Shown piece after piece: positions 46,525 through 57,754 of a DNA stretch of 64,000 bases. Source of the stretch: Tenrec ecaudatus (taxonomy: Eukaryota > Chordata > Mammalia > Afrosoricida > Tenrecidae); assembly GCF_050624435.1 (NCBI RefSeq), contig NC_134546.1:17941001-18005000 (forward strand). Reading direction: 5' to 3'. Every line of letters begins with the position of its first letter. The first letter of the stretch is position 1. The notes beneath the pieces were generated by a model, which was given only the letters and a program-made list of their open reading frames with translations, was not told the origin of the DNA and ran no database searches. The position numbers and the translations under genes were made by a program.

Positions 46525-48130
46525 CTGCCTCACATCTGGTCATGGAACCTTTTTGCTCCTGGGTTAGAAGATAATGTAGCAAAATCACTAGGCAAAACCT
46601 CAATGTTTCCAAGACTCCAGACCGGGTAGCAGGGTGAAGGCCCTACAGGGAAGACTTTTCCCAAAGCCACTTTCTTGATATGATCCTGCCCTGGGATTTC
46701 TAGCAACCTGGAGGAGGACATGCCACAAACCTAGTTAGAGCAGTTTCTCCCAACAGCCACCATGTACCACAGATGGCAGTAGAAAACCTGGGCACAGAGA
46801 GAAGACCCTGGTCATGCGCCCGTAGGACTGAGCCAACCCCTGACTGCCTCCGGGTGGTTGCCTGCCTCCTCTCAGGGGAGGTGAAGGCACTGTTGGTAAC
46901 AGGTGCTGTGACTAAGTTTTCTCAGACTGTTTCTTAGTTGTCAGTGGATGCAACTGGTCAGATTAGAACCAGCTGCCTAAGAAAATACTCACATCAACCC
47001 ACAGCTCAACGGGCCATCAGAAGTCGGGTCAGTTGATGAGTTCAACCTGTGGCTTTGGGAGGACCAAGAGGTTCGTTTCATTGAGTCCAGGATTTGGAAC
47101 TAACTCCATGTTCCAGGCCGCTCTGGCCAGTTGAGCTCTAAGAGCAGTGTTTCCCAAAGGGGGTGCTAGAATGGTGCGGGGGGGGCTACAAAAGCAGATA
47201 CCTTCCCTTTATCCTGGGTTATAGTACAAACCCTTTATTTTATTTTATTTTTTCGGAGGTGGGGGCCTAAAAGGCCCTAAAAGGGGGCCAGTAGGCCAAA
47301 ATGGTTAGGGAACCGATGGACGAAAGCACTCTGCTCAGCCTTCTTCCGTGACATCAAGTTTTGGTGGACCCTGGAGGCCAGGTCCGTTTGTCTGAGCCAG
47401 GGAAGGACCGTGTAGTGTTGGGGGCAACATTAAAGGAGTCTGCTCAAGACCTTGGCGCCACCTACTGGCCACAGTTGAGTTGTAAGCCCGGGGGAATCTA
47501 GAAGACAGGTCCCAGCATGCGGACTTCGGCATCCTGACAAGGGATAGAGGCACGAGGAGGCTGGCTTCTGGAGACCCTCTAGCAAGTGTGGCAGGTCATC
47601 CTGGCAGAGGTGCCTGAGTGCCTGGGTGAATCCCCCTGAGCCACACGGGCTGAGCGGGTCAGAGAATCCAGCCAGCCGGCTGAAGAGCCGAGCAGGTCTG
47701 AGTGGAGACACAGGCTCTGTTCCTCCTAACTCCCACCACCTACCCCAAAGTCCATAGCGTGACAGTGTGATTGGTTGCTGAGTCCTGGAAAGAGCCAGTG
47801 TCCGCTGCTCTTCTCGCAGGCTTAGCTGCCTTGCTTGGGAACTGGGGTTTAGACCGACTCAAGGTGAAGCAGCCCCTCCCACCAGCCGCTGGCAAGGCTA
47901 GGCATTCCTGGCCAAGTTGAGATGACCCGGGTCATCTCTCGGGCATCTGCATAGCTCGGAGGGACCCCGCAAGCCCTGCTGGCAGGGCCTTTGGTTGTGT
48001 TTTGGAAAGAAAACTAGAGAGTCTTGCTGTGTACCAACATCTCAGCCAATGCCACTGCTGCAAAGGCCAGGAATGCCAGCTGACCACAGGCACCAGAGGC
48101 AAGCTGTGGTTCTCCTCCCTGGTTGTGCAC
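46525..48130. other. No gene recognised; one hAT-like miniature element
   Basis: Besides the element at 47,145-47,318 I recognise nothing. Frames at 47,335-47,711 are unsupported. Confidence 0.4.
47145..47318. mobile_element. hAT-like miniature element, family unsure
   Basis: The left end 'cagtgtttcccaaaggggg' and right end 'ggttagggaaccgatg' form an imperfect inverted pair of the hAT pattern (CAGTG...). The inner part has 'gctacaaaagcagatacct' and 'cctaaaagggggccagt'. No target duplication is preserved. Confidence 0.55.
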
Positions 48131-48132
48131 TG

Positions 48133-48134
<2 letters not shown>

Positions 48135-48169
<35 letters not shown>
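48135..48169. repeat. (TG)n microsatellite
   Basis: About 17 TG units directly adjoining the 3' end of the SINE at 48,172. It may have grown from the SINE tail. Confidence 0.9.
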
Positions 48170-48171
<2 letters not shown>

Positions 48172-48172
<1 letters not shown>

Positions 48173-48352
48173 AACACCCATGCTCATCGAGTCGATTCCA
48201 GCTCATACCCACCCCACAGGACAAAGCAGACCCGTCCCTGCAGGTTTCAGCAGCTGTGAGTCTGCAGGAGCATCCAGCTTCCTCTCTCCTGCACACAGCC
48301 TTGCAGTAAGCGGACTAGCAGATAAGCCACTGCACCACCAGGGCTTGGGTAC
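48172..48352 (-). repeat. AfroSINE-type SINE
   Basis: Reverse-complement: 'tgctcatcgagtcgattcca', 'gcaggtttcagcagctgtg', 'cactgcaccaccagggct'. Confidence 0.85.
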
Positions 48353-48354
48353 AT

Positions 48355-49720
48355 ATACACACAGGAGGGAGCGTAAAAAATCCACGGAAAATGGAATTTT
48401 AAGATAACAGAGTCTTGGCTGCTGCTAAGTGGGCTCCTCCTGCCTCTTACACAATAGAACGAAGATTGCCTGGACCACACCCTTTGTGAAGTACCCTCGT
48501 GTGTTTGGACTTCACTCCGACTTACTGATTCAGAATCTCCTGAGGTGGTTTTGTTTGGTTTTTGCAAACCCTCTGAAAATAATCTCATAGACTCTTCTAG
48601 CAAAGAACCTCTGGAATGAGCTGGCCCTTGACACATCCTGTTCCACAGAGTGGACCTGAACCCTAACCAGGTCCTGTCTATTTGGATCTCCAGGAAGGCT
48701 GAGCCCAGGCTGGAAGCGCCCTAAAGCTCAATGATTTTCCTCGTAAACTGGAGGACTAGTTTGGCCTAGGACCATTGCTGCTGCTTCTTTCCAGTGGTCA
48801 GCTCAAGAAAGCCACACAGTAATCCCGAGTCCCTCAGAAACTCCCTGGGCTGGGTCAGCCTAAGGCCACCCTACACCACCCTTGGCCACCCTTGGGCAAC
48901 CATGCTCTCCGCAACCTAGTGGACAGCAACCTCTGAGTTGGCCCAGGTCCGCCCTGCCCCCAGGACATGGAAAAAGAAGGGCCAGTTCGGGTAAATGCGT
49001 CTCAGCCTGTGGAAGGCTCCTGGACAGTGGCCAGGATAGCTAGTGCCCGCCATACCACCTTGTTCCTGGCACAGCCCTCTGCAGAGCTCCAGAGGCCACC
49101 ACTCCTTGCTCTCTCCTTCCTGACTCCCCAGCCCACGTACTGTTGTCCCCACACAGGAGGGCATTGGCTCTAGTGTTCTCACATGTGTGCGTGTCCCGGT
49201 ACAGCATAGAAACTCCTTGAGGACACGGCAAACGTTTTCTCTTTCTCACACTTCCTTGCAGGTAAATGACTCGTCAAAATAAAATGAACGCTCCTGACCC
49301 TGCCCATTGTGTCCACCCCGCCCCCCTCCATATGTTTGAAATGAACGTGTGTGTGTGTGTGTGTATCCTTCAAAGCTCCACACCCGCCCCACTTTCACTT
49401 TGCCTCCTTGTTGAGCTGCTCCGACCAATACTGAGGGTGGCCGGAGTTGTGAGGAATCTGGAGGGGTTTTAAGGCTGTGGGTCTTCACTGTTGTTTTGTT
49501 TTGGTTTTTTTCCAGTTTGGAGAAAAACCACCTTTATAGTTGCATAGCCCAGCTCAACAAATGAAATCAGTAATACGATTCCACTAAATCCCCTGTTCTT
49601 TTACCTCCTGCCATCCTCCCTCCCTCCATGATTTCCTATCCCCCCACCCCCCTAGTCCCTGGCCTCCAAATAATCTTCAAAGTCTTAATTTTGTAGTGCG
49701 AAGACCCCTTTGTTTCTTTT
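48355..49720. other. No gene or repeat recognised except a short TG tract
   Basis: A short TG repeat lies at about 49,348-49,364. No coding support. Confidence 0.45.
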
Positions 49721-49721
49721 C

Positions 49722-50142
49722 TTTTTTTAAATCATTTTATTGCGGGCTCGTACAACTCTTACCACAATCCATCCATCCATCCATCCATTGTGTCAAGTGC
49801 ATTTGTACATTTGTTGCCATTGTCATTCTCAAAACATTTGCTTTCTATTGAGCCCTTGGTATCAACTCCTCCTTTTTCCCTCCCTCACCCCTTCCCCCTC
49901 CCTCATGAACACTTGATAATTTAGAAATGATTATTTTGTCATATCTTACACTGTCCGACAACGTCTCCCTTCACCCACTTTCCCCCCTGGATTCCCTGTG
50001 TTTCCAGTTCCTATCTGTACCAGTGTACATCCTCTGGTCTAGCCAGCTTTGTAAGGTAGAATTGGGATCATGATAGTGGGGGGGGGAGCATTTAGGAACC
50101 AGAGGAAAGTTGTATGTTTCATCGTTGCTACACTGCACCCTG
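49722..50142 (-). mobile_element. L1-type LINE 3' region, antisense, internally deleted
   Basis: Antisense tail with 'ttgcgggctcgtacaactct', a small ATCC expansion, 'gaacacttgataatttagaa' and 'gtacatcctctggtctagcc'. The piece between the 'cacccacttt' and 'cctggattccctg' blocks found in other copies is missing. A 7-bp GAAGACC flanks it (about 49,701 and 50,145), roughly at its ends. Confidence 0.75.
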
Positions 50143-50411
50143 AGAAGACCATTTTTCCCTTGTAATAGTGGTGTTAAGTCCTTATCTTTCCAAGACGGAC
50201 TCATTTTGCTGAGCACTGTGTTCTCCCGTCCTGGCTGCACCTTGTGTTTAGAGGATGCGTAGTACTCCCTACCGGTTCTGCTGCTTCAGCAAGCTTGCCT
50301 TCCTCTGCTCTCACCCAGTCCTGTGGACACTGCCAGGTGTGTCCCCAAGAAGGTTGCCCCCTCCCAAACCGAGCCTCTGCGATCCCATTGCGCACACAGT
50401 GGGTCCAGATA

Positions 50412-50577
50412 CCAAACTCACTGCCATCAAGCTGGTTCTGGCCCATAGCGACCCAACCCCTTTGCATGGTAACTCTTGTTGGGAGTAGAAAACCTCATCT
50501 TCTCCACACGGAGCTGCTGGGGGTTTTGAACTGCTGACCTTAGGGTTAGCCACTTAGTTTGTAACCTCTACACCATG
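50412..50577 (-). repeat. AfroSINE-type SINE
   Basis: Reverse-complement: 'aactcactgccatcaagctg', 'gttctggcccatagcgaccc', 'ttttgaactgctgacctta', 'aacctctacaccatg'. Confidence 0.85.
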
Positions 50578-50579
50578 TT

Positions 50580-51060
50580 CCATAAAAAATGTTCTAGAGT
50601 CAAAAGCAATGACACAGCTTGGCCACTGAGGAGCTCACAGCAGGTGGGAGGTTCAGACACTGCAGGGGTTGATGTCATGTGATACCTCATATGCTCAGAG
50701 TGCCATAGACACACAGAGGAGGGGCTGTTTCTCCTGGGCGTGGGGGGAGGTCACAGAGAAGAAGGTTTCCTGAAGGAGGTGGTGGGTGCCCTGAGTCCCC
50801 AAGAGTCCGGCTGGGGATGGGGAGACTCCAGGTCAGAGGTCCTAAAAGCACTGAGTCTTTCAGCAGATTCCCTGAGCACCCTGTCGGTGCCAAGCCTGGA
50901 CACCCCCACTCCTGGCTCCAAGAGGCATGCTGCTGCCGGTTGCCCACAGCCGACCAAAACCCAAGGCTAAGAACCTACGAATCAGAGTCACTGCTTATAA
51001 GACACTCCCTCCAGTGCCGGCAAAGCGACCTCTCAAAGTCTCTGAAATTGCCAGGTCTAA
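50580..51060. other. No gene recognised
   Basis: GC-richer intronic DNA with overlapping unsupported frames. Confidence 0.4.
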
Positions 51061-51065
51061 GTGCG

Positions 51066-51215
51066 TGGCCCCGCTGGCACCGGGTGGCGCGTGGGGCTGC
51101 TATCCTCCGGGACAGCCATTCAAAACCAGCAGCCACGGGCTTCTACTCCCACGGAGAGTTTCCGTCTCTGGGACCCCCGGGGCAGCGTTCCCCTGTGCTC
51201 GGAGCGGTGGCAGCG
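51066..51215 (+). repeat. AfroSINE-type SINE, diverged
   Basis: Sense: 'gcaccgggtggcgcgtgggg', 'ccattcaaaaccagcagcc', 'ctactcccacggagagtttc', 'tctctgggacccccgggg'. Confidence 0.65.
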
Positions 51216-51441
51216 TCCTGGGTGGAAGTGCTGGATGCACGATGCACGCACATGCTCAGGCTTGTTTCCTTTGGCTCCTGGGTCCCGGCTCCCGTTTCAT
51301 GGGCAGTGGGGCACATCTCTGTCTTTCAAAGGAGAAACTGGAAGTGAGTTAGAAAGCTTTCTCAATGTGCCTTCCAAGAAGAGTGTGCTTGGTTTAACAT
51401 GTACCTGATGAGGTCCCGGAATAAGGAGTTGGGTTGTGTAC

Positions 51442-51570
51442 ACTGCTGAAGAACGAGGAGGCCTCAGACTCCCATGAAGACTGACGGGTCGGAAACCCTC
51501 AGGGACAGTTCTGCCCCGCCCTGCAGGGTCGCTGAGTCAGCATCAACTCCATGTCACTGGGAGTCGGCTT
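51442..51570 (+). repeat. AfroSINE-type SINE, 3' portion
   Basis: 'ggtcggaaaccctcagggac', 'agttctgccccgccctgcag' and 'gtcagcatcaactccatg' are the SINE 3' half in sense. Confidence 0.65.
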
Positions 51571-51585
51571 AGCTCCTCTACTGAG

Positions 51586-51757
51586 GAGCCCAGGTGGCCC
51601 AGCGGGGTAAGCCACTGGACTGCTGAGCGGGTCCGCCCCACCAGAGCTTCCCGGTAGAAAGATGAGGCTGCCTGCTCCCATAGAAGGTGGCCCACCTAGG
51701 CCCCCCTACACACACACTGTGAGATGGAGTGGGCTCCATGGCAGTGAGTGTCAGTCT
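51586..51757 (+). repeat. AfroSINE-type SINE, tandem to the previous one
   Basis: 'gagcccaggtggcccagcgg', 'gtaagccactggactgctga', 'gaaagatgaggctgcctgct' and 'gctccatggcagtgagtg'. Two SINEs in the same orientation lie within 20 bases of each other. Confidence 0.7.
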
Positions 51758-51759
51758 GG

Positions 51760-52620
51760 GGATGCAGGGGGAGCTCATCTGAGACGCTCTCGAAAGCAGC
51801 ATTTCTCAGACATCCCTGCCTCTGCTGGTCCTCTGAGCAGCTTGTCCAAATGCAGGTGCCGAGGGTGGGACCAAGAGAGTGATATCAGCTGATCCCAAAC
51901 TGTACCCGGGCTGCTGGCCCACCCCGGGGCTCCACTGAGAGCCACTGGAGCAGGGGGAGCGGGTGGGGCTCGCTGCCTCTGCTGCAGGTGCAGAGTGGGA
52001 GGTTAAGGGGGTTGGGGAATTGCTTCATGACAGGGAGGGGCCCACAAGGACAAAGAAGGGAGCCAGGCGTGCTCCCCCCCCCCCTACACACACACACACA
52101 ATGTGCAAATGAAACCTGGAGAAACAGCCCTCCCTCCAAGAGCCGGGTACTGGTCATTCTCGAAATCTCACACACAGCCCTTTCTGTGTATTTCGGGTTT
52201 CTCCCTTTCTGACAAAGACCTACTTACAAGGAGTACTTCCCTCTTAACAGTGCCAGCCAGTGAGAAACAGCCCCTGGCCCTCAGCCTCTGTGTGGAGAGT
52301 ATGAAGGAGACCCCAAGCCCACAGACTAGGGGATACCTGCTACCTGGGCTCCAGTTGCCTAGCAGGCACCCTGGTCAGCAGGCTGATCAGAGGAAACCGG
52401 AACTTCCAAATTATGTCTGGGAAACTTGGCGACGGGAGCCCCACTTGCAGAACCCCTGCCGTACTCGGAGTGCCCAGTCCATTTGGCCAGCGGGTAGCTG
52501 TGTGGCCAGGCCTGCCTTTCGATTCAGGGAGTGAGGGGCAGAGGCTGGCAGGTCTTCGAGAAGGTTCCTGCTGGCCTTAGCTAGAAAGAATACATGTGTA
52601 CCCTCCTGGTAGCAGGGGGA
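51760..52620. other. No gene recognised
   Basis: Intronic, GC-richer sequence near the first coding exon of MAPRE3. No additional exon could be identified by splice sites plus a known peptide. Confidence 0.4.
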
Positions 52621-52625
52621 GAACC

Positions 52626-52822
52626 CAAAACCAAAACCCACTGCTTCTGAGCCTGTCCCGACTCATGGTGACCCCAGGGGACAGAGTGGAGCCTCCCCCC
52701 AGGGTTTCCTGGGCTGTGAGGCCTCACGGAGGGAGACTCATGCCCACGGCCTCCTCTCGTGGGGTGTGACCTTCAGGTTAGCCGCAGGGTACTTTAATCT
52801 CTGTGTCACCGGGGCCTACTGA
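52626..52822 (-). repeat. AfroSINE-type SINE
   Basis: Reverse-complement: 'acccactgcttctgagcctg', 'tcccgactcatggtgaccc', 'gggtttcctgggctgtgag', 'ctgtgtcaccggggcct'. Confidence 0.8.
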
Positions 52823-53009
52823 GCAGGTGGAATAGCAGGGCTTGGGAGAACGATCAGGTGTGAGGATGAGGAAGAGCCCATGGTCTCCAGTGGCCTGCAG
52901 GGTCCCAGCTTTGATGATGGGACAGTGAGCGCACACAGGAGAATCGATGTTAGGGCGGGTCAGCCAGCAGGCCCCAGGAATGTGGGGTCCAGGGTCAGCC
53001 TTAGTAAAG

Positions 53010-53390
53010 CATAGGCCTGCTCATGCCACTGTCTGTGTGAACACCTTGCTGGCTTCCTGTTGTCCCCACCTCAAGTCCAGGCTGCTCCTGATGGTCAGCA
53101 AAGCCCTTCTCGGCGTGTCCCTGCCAGCCTCATTGTTCCACACCCCAACACAAAGCCCGACTCCCAGGCCTGCTGAACTTCTCAGCCTTCCCGGGCCAGG
53201 CTGGGCCAGGCCTTTGTCCATGCTGTTGCTGTCTGCGATGACCTCGTAACCCGCCCTGTGTCTGGAGTTTCTCTCTCCTCACACCACTAGCATCTCTGCT
53301 CTTGAGCCTTCCCTGGCCCTTCCTTCTGAGCATGAGACACACACACTGCTCTGTGACATCCCTGACCTGTGTGTGCCACTGTCCCGGCCC
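53010..53390. repeat. L2-like LINE fragment
   Basis: 'ccaccttgctggcttcctgt'-like and 'tgctgaacttctcagccttc', 'aggcctttgtccatgctgtt' follow the L2 3' region. It ends about 250 bases before the first coding exon of MAPRE3. Confidence 0.55.
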
Positions 53391-53642
53391 TGCAGGGGCT
53401 ACTGGCCTGTCTGCAAACTCCTTGAGGCAGAAAGGCCAAAGCTTGCTTTGTCTGTGTTCTTCCCACATGTCCAGCATGTAGAAGATGCTCGTTTACAGGG
53501 TAAGCCCCCGTCTCTGCTGTGGAGGCTGCTTTGGTGGCACGTGCTCCTCACTGCGCCCAGGGACCGTGCAGCTCCTCTGCATGGAGCAGCTGAGAACAGC
53601 AGGAGGCCCGGGGGTGACCTTGTCCCCTTCTTCCTTCGCAGC

Positions 53643-56600
53643 ATGGCCGTCAACGTGTACTCCACGTCCGTGACCAGTGAGAACCTGAGTCGCCATGACA
53701 TGCTTGCATGGGTCAATGACTCCCTGCACCTCAATTACACCAAGATAGAACAGCTCTGCTCAGGTAGGAGGATGGGGTCGGGATCGAGGAGGAGAGTTGG
53801 GGTGCCCAAACGAGTCTGGGGAAAGGGGACAATCAACACACAGCGCGGGAGAGGGCTCGGTGTGGGTGGCAGTGAGGGAGGAGCAAAGGGGCTCCGAGAC
53901 CGGGCAGGCCCCTGAAGCCAGAGTCCAGCCTGGCCCCTGGCGGGGGTAGCTCTTCTTCTTGGAGTGTAGCCCTGGCCAAGTCACACTACCCCCTAGGCCT
54001 CGGTTTTCCCGGGCATAAAGCAGGGGTGACAGCAGCTGTCTAAAGAAGGTTGCTGGCAGGGTGGTGTTATGTACGTGAAATCGGTTTCGTATGGTGCTGG
54101 CCCTCACATGCATGAATACATACTCTTACTGCTCTTACTCTGCGAAAGCTGAGGGTTGTGGCCCCTGCCCGGACTGGGGCTACAGAGCGGAGGCCGGGGT
54201 TGGGGGAAGGCCAGCAGAGGGTCCCATGGCCAGCCTGCTGCTCCACAGGCGCTGCCTACTGCCAGTTCATGGACATGCTTTTCCCGGGCTGCGTGCACCT
54301 GAGGAAGGTGAAGTTCCAGGCAAAGCTGGAGCATGAGTACATCCACAACTTCAAGGTGCTACAAGCAGCTTTCAAGAAGATGGGCGTCGACAAAGTAGGT
54401 GCCTATGCTGGGGGGCAGGGGGCGGTCGGCTCCCGTACCACTCTCCACCGGAACACTTTGCACCTATCCTGACGACACGCCTTTCCCCTCCTCGGCCCCG
54501 GACCCTACACACCCCAGAAATGGGGGCTCTGGGTACTGCGTCTCCTGAGTTAAGTCTCTCTTTAGAGCTCGAGAAAAGTCTCCTTGCTCTCTGTACTGGC
54601 CTGCCAGCCCCAGGACCCTGGGCTCCCGCACCCCACCCCACCCCACCCCATGCAGAGCACGGGACCAGGGATGCTTCTCCAAAGTCCTCCCTGGGCCTCT
54701 AGAAAGGAGCCCACCCAGTTGCCCTGGTGCCCTGGCTGCATGCAGGCTGTGGGTGGCAGGGGGGGGCGGCTGATGGAAGGGCACCCCCCTGAGGGGCTGG
54801 CTCTCCAGAGAACACCTTCCCTGTCCCATCCCCCGACAGAGGAGGACAGCCCTGCACCAGCAGGTGGTTAAAACACTCTGCTTGTGTGGTCTGTTTCAGA
54901 TAATTCCTGTAGAGAAATTAGTGAAAGGAAAATTCCAAGATAATTTTGAGTTTATTCAGTGGTTTAAGAAATTCTTTGACGCAAACTATGACGGAAAGGA
55001 TTACAACCCTCTGCTGGCGCGTCAGGGCCAGGACGTAGCGCCCCCACCTAACCCAGGTGAACAGATCTTCAACAAATCCAAGAAACTCATTGGCACTGCA
55101 GGTAACGGGCCAAGCTGGGGGAGGGAGTGCAGGGGGCCAGGCCGGCAGGGCTCTGCCTTCAGGAGTGCCCCCCGGCACCTGGCCTGGCCCTGCCAGCCTG
55201 GAGGAGACTGTTATCACGGAGTTCAGATGATGCCAGGCAAGAGGGCCCCAAAATGGCCTTAAGAGGAGGGCCAGCAGCACCAGCTACCCATGAGGGGCGC
55301 AGGCGCTTCCTGTCACAGCATGAGCTCCCTCGTCTGCCCCAAGACAAGGAAGCATGGCTCCTCAGGCCAGGGCCCCAGGGCCAGCGCTGTGGGTCATGCC
55401 CGGCCCCCTGGGTGCCAGGGGTAAGTTTGCCAGACTCCATCAGATGGCAGCCCCCATCCCAAAGGCCCAGAGCCCTAACCTCTCCCTCAAGAACCGAGTC
55501 TCTGGAAGAGGGGTGTGCACTGGGTCCTGGAGAAGGGAGCACAGGGCCTTTGGGCCACAGCAAGGATTGTGGGGGAGGAGGAGCAGCCTCAGCCGCATCT
55601 GAACCCGTCATAGCAGAGCCAGCTCCTCCGTTTGCGCTGCTGCCCTGCCTGGGCCTGCCCCCCTCCCCTGCTTGCTTGGCTTTAGAAGCAGCCAGCTCCG
55701 CCTAGGGAGCCCAGTAGCCACAGCATGCCGGCCGGCCTTGCTGGGGACCAGGCGCTCGGACCACTGGGTGGACCCCAGCAGAGGGCTACAGAGCCCTGCC
55801 TGAAACAGAGAGCTGGGCCTCTGGTGGGGGTGGGGGTGGGGGAGTGTCCCCACCCCCACCCTCAGTCGCAGACCCTGGTGAAGAAGCCGTCTGGGTGTCT
55901 TTGGGTCGTGAGCCGGAGGCACCCATGGGCTTTGGGCTAAGGCTTACGTTAGGAAAGACGGAGCCAGATTCAGGGCCTGTGTCAGCCAGCTACATTTCCC
56001 CAGACTCTTGTTGTCCTACAAGAGTGCCGTGAACTCTTCCATCCCCGCATCTCCACATTCCCTCTTCCCATCTGACCCCTTCTTATAGTTCCCTGTCGTC
56101 GCCTCCGCTCTCCTAGGCTTGCCAGAGAGGGCTGCCTCGCTGCTGTAGTGTCGTGTGTGGCTGAGGCTTGAGGCCTGGAGGGGGCTGCCCCTCCTGGAGG
56201 CTGGGCAGGGAGGGCAAGAGCGCCTGCCTTCCGCATGGGCCTGTCCCCGCAGTGTCACACCAGGCCATCCTCCTTGCGCCGCATGGCATGGGCCTTGGGC
56301 TCATGTGGCCTTATCTGACTCTTCTCCTCTGGGCAGTTCCTCAGAGGACGTCCCCCACAGGCCCCAAAAACACACAGACCACTGGCCGACTGAGCAACGT
56401 AGCCCCACCCTGCATCCTCCGGAAGAACCCCCCAACAGCCCGAAATGGCGGCCATGAAGCAGATGCCCAAATCCTGGAACTCAACCAGCAGGTGAGTCGA
56501 GCCAGGGTGGCCGAGAGAGAGACCTTGGGAGGCCGGCTGGGAGGTGGGACAGGAGGCTGAGGCCACCACTGTCTGTCTTCAACGCCTGCCGTGTCTCCCG

Positions 56601-56953
56601 CTCACTCGCCCGTGGCAGCTCTTGGACTTGAAACTGACAGTGGACGGCCTGGAGAAGGAGCGCGACTTCTACTTCAGCAAGCTCCGAGACATCGAGCTCA
56701 TCTGCCAGGAGCACGAGAGTGAGAACAGCCCCGTCATCTCGGGCATCATCGGCATCCTCTACGCCACCGAGGTGAGCTGGCGCCAGCCGCCCAGAGCAGG
56801 CCAAGGAGAGCGTGAGCCCGAGCCTGGAAAGCCGCCACCCAGAGCCCCGTGTCCTCACCTTCCCTCCCCCTTGCCACCCCCCAGGAAGGATTTGCACCCC
56901 CAGAGGATGATGAAACCGAGGAGCAACAGCAAGAAGACCAGGACGAGTACTAA
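53643..56953 (+). CDS. MAPRE3: MAPRE3: microtubule-associated protein RP/EB family member 3 (EB3)
   Basis: Six coding exons with consensus GT/AG splice sites join to 282 codons including the stop (281 residues, the length of human EB3): 53,643-53,763; 54,249-54,394; 54,900-55,101; 56,337-56,491; 56,619-56,771; 56,885-56,953. Phases match at every junction. EB3 binds growing microtubule plus ends and recruits SxIP and CAP-Gly partners; it is enriched in neurons and muscle. Residues about 14-116 form the calponin-homology domain that binds the lattice ([40 protein letters not shown]). A proline/serine-rich linker follows. Residues about 190-255 form the dimerising coiled coil and EB-homology domain, with the conserved [12 protein letters not shown] stretch. 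The acidic tail ends DQDEY, a CAP-Gly ligand. The start ATG is one base after the splice acceptor at 53,641, so the 5' UTR lies in exon(s) farther left, not identified here. Paralogues MAPRE1/2 differ in the linker and tail, so EB3 is the confident call. Confidence 0.97.
55829..55860. repeat. G-rich/C-rich perfect inverted repeat in a MAPRE3 intron
   Basis: A 13-base arm GGTGGGGGTGGGG (55,829-55,841) faces its exact complement (55,848-55,860) across six bases. The G arm, with adjacent G runs from 55,823, can also form a G-quadruplex. It lies in the intron between the third and fourth coding exons. Confidence 0.85.
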
Positions 56954-57750
56954 GGGCGGCCCGGCCCGGCCGACTGCCCCACCCCATGCCCCCTCTGCAT
57001 TACAGCCCTTTCCTCAGCCTGCCTCGGCCGGTGCTTTGTGTCAGTGCGGCAGCCTGGGGGTCGGCAGGGCTGGGGCAGGTGAGCAGGCAGCGGCCCCCCT
57101 CCGGTGGCACTGGCCCACTGGGCGGCCCCCTGCCCACCCCGCTCTCTCCTACTATTTATTTCCATCGTCTCCTCTCCACGCTGTGTCACCAACATGTCCC
57201 AGGGTGCTGCTGCCACCCACCCCTCACCCCCTCCTCCCTCACAGCCAGCCAGCACGCTGTACTTGACAGAGTCGCTGGTGTGTGTCCACTCACTGGACTG
57301 TCTGTGCACTTTACCTGCTCCGCCCGTGGGCTGACAGGCAGCGCGCCCATGGCTGGGCCAGGGCCAGGGCTCAACCAATTCTTATTTATTTTGCTTTTTG
57401 ACTCCCAGTGGCTGAGGGGCCAGCCAATGGCAGGGGAAGTGGGGAGTGGGCTGGAGCCCAGTGGTCAGGCAGAGGAAGGGGAGTGTTTGAGGGACGGCAG
57501 GCTCTCCTAGCACGGGACTCACCCTGTCCCGCTTCCTTTCCCCAGCACTGAGGCCGGGCACTGCCCTAGGACCCCCTGCCACTCCCTCCTGCAGCTTGGT
57601 TCATACCACACGAACTCAACCTGGACCCCACTGTCCGTCCACCTTCCCATCTGTGTCCCCCCCTGCCCCTCCCCACCCCGCCCTCCGGGGCCCCCAGCCT
57701 GCGTGTGTGTTCACTTTTATTTAAATAAACGTGTGTGGTACAAGTCCAGG
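56954..57750 (+). other. MAPRE3: MAPRE3 3' untranslated region
   Basis: GC-rich 3' UTR of about 800 bases following the stop codon at 56,951-56,953. It is bounded by the AATAAA at 57,724-57,729, with cleavage expected about 15-25 bases downstream. It contains two ATTTATT/TTATTTATT-type AU-rich spots (near 57,153 and 57,382). Long frames through this stretch are not conserved proteins. Confidence 0.8.
57724..57729 (+). terminator. MAPRE3: MAPRE3 polyadenylation signal
   Basis: A canonical AATAAA in 'tttaaataaacgtgtgtgg', followed by a GT-rich element as expected downstream of a cleavage site. Confidence 0.8.
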
Positions 57751-57754
57751 CCAC

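Noticed and set aside
48123-48407. Cys/Val-rich open frames across TG repeats
   Set aside because: They are products of translating a dinucleotide microsatellite.
56544-57266. A 240-residue plus-strand frame
   Set aside because: It reads through a MAPRE3 exon, retained intron and the 3' UTR; only 56,619-56,771 of it is a real exon.
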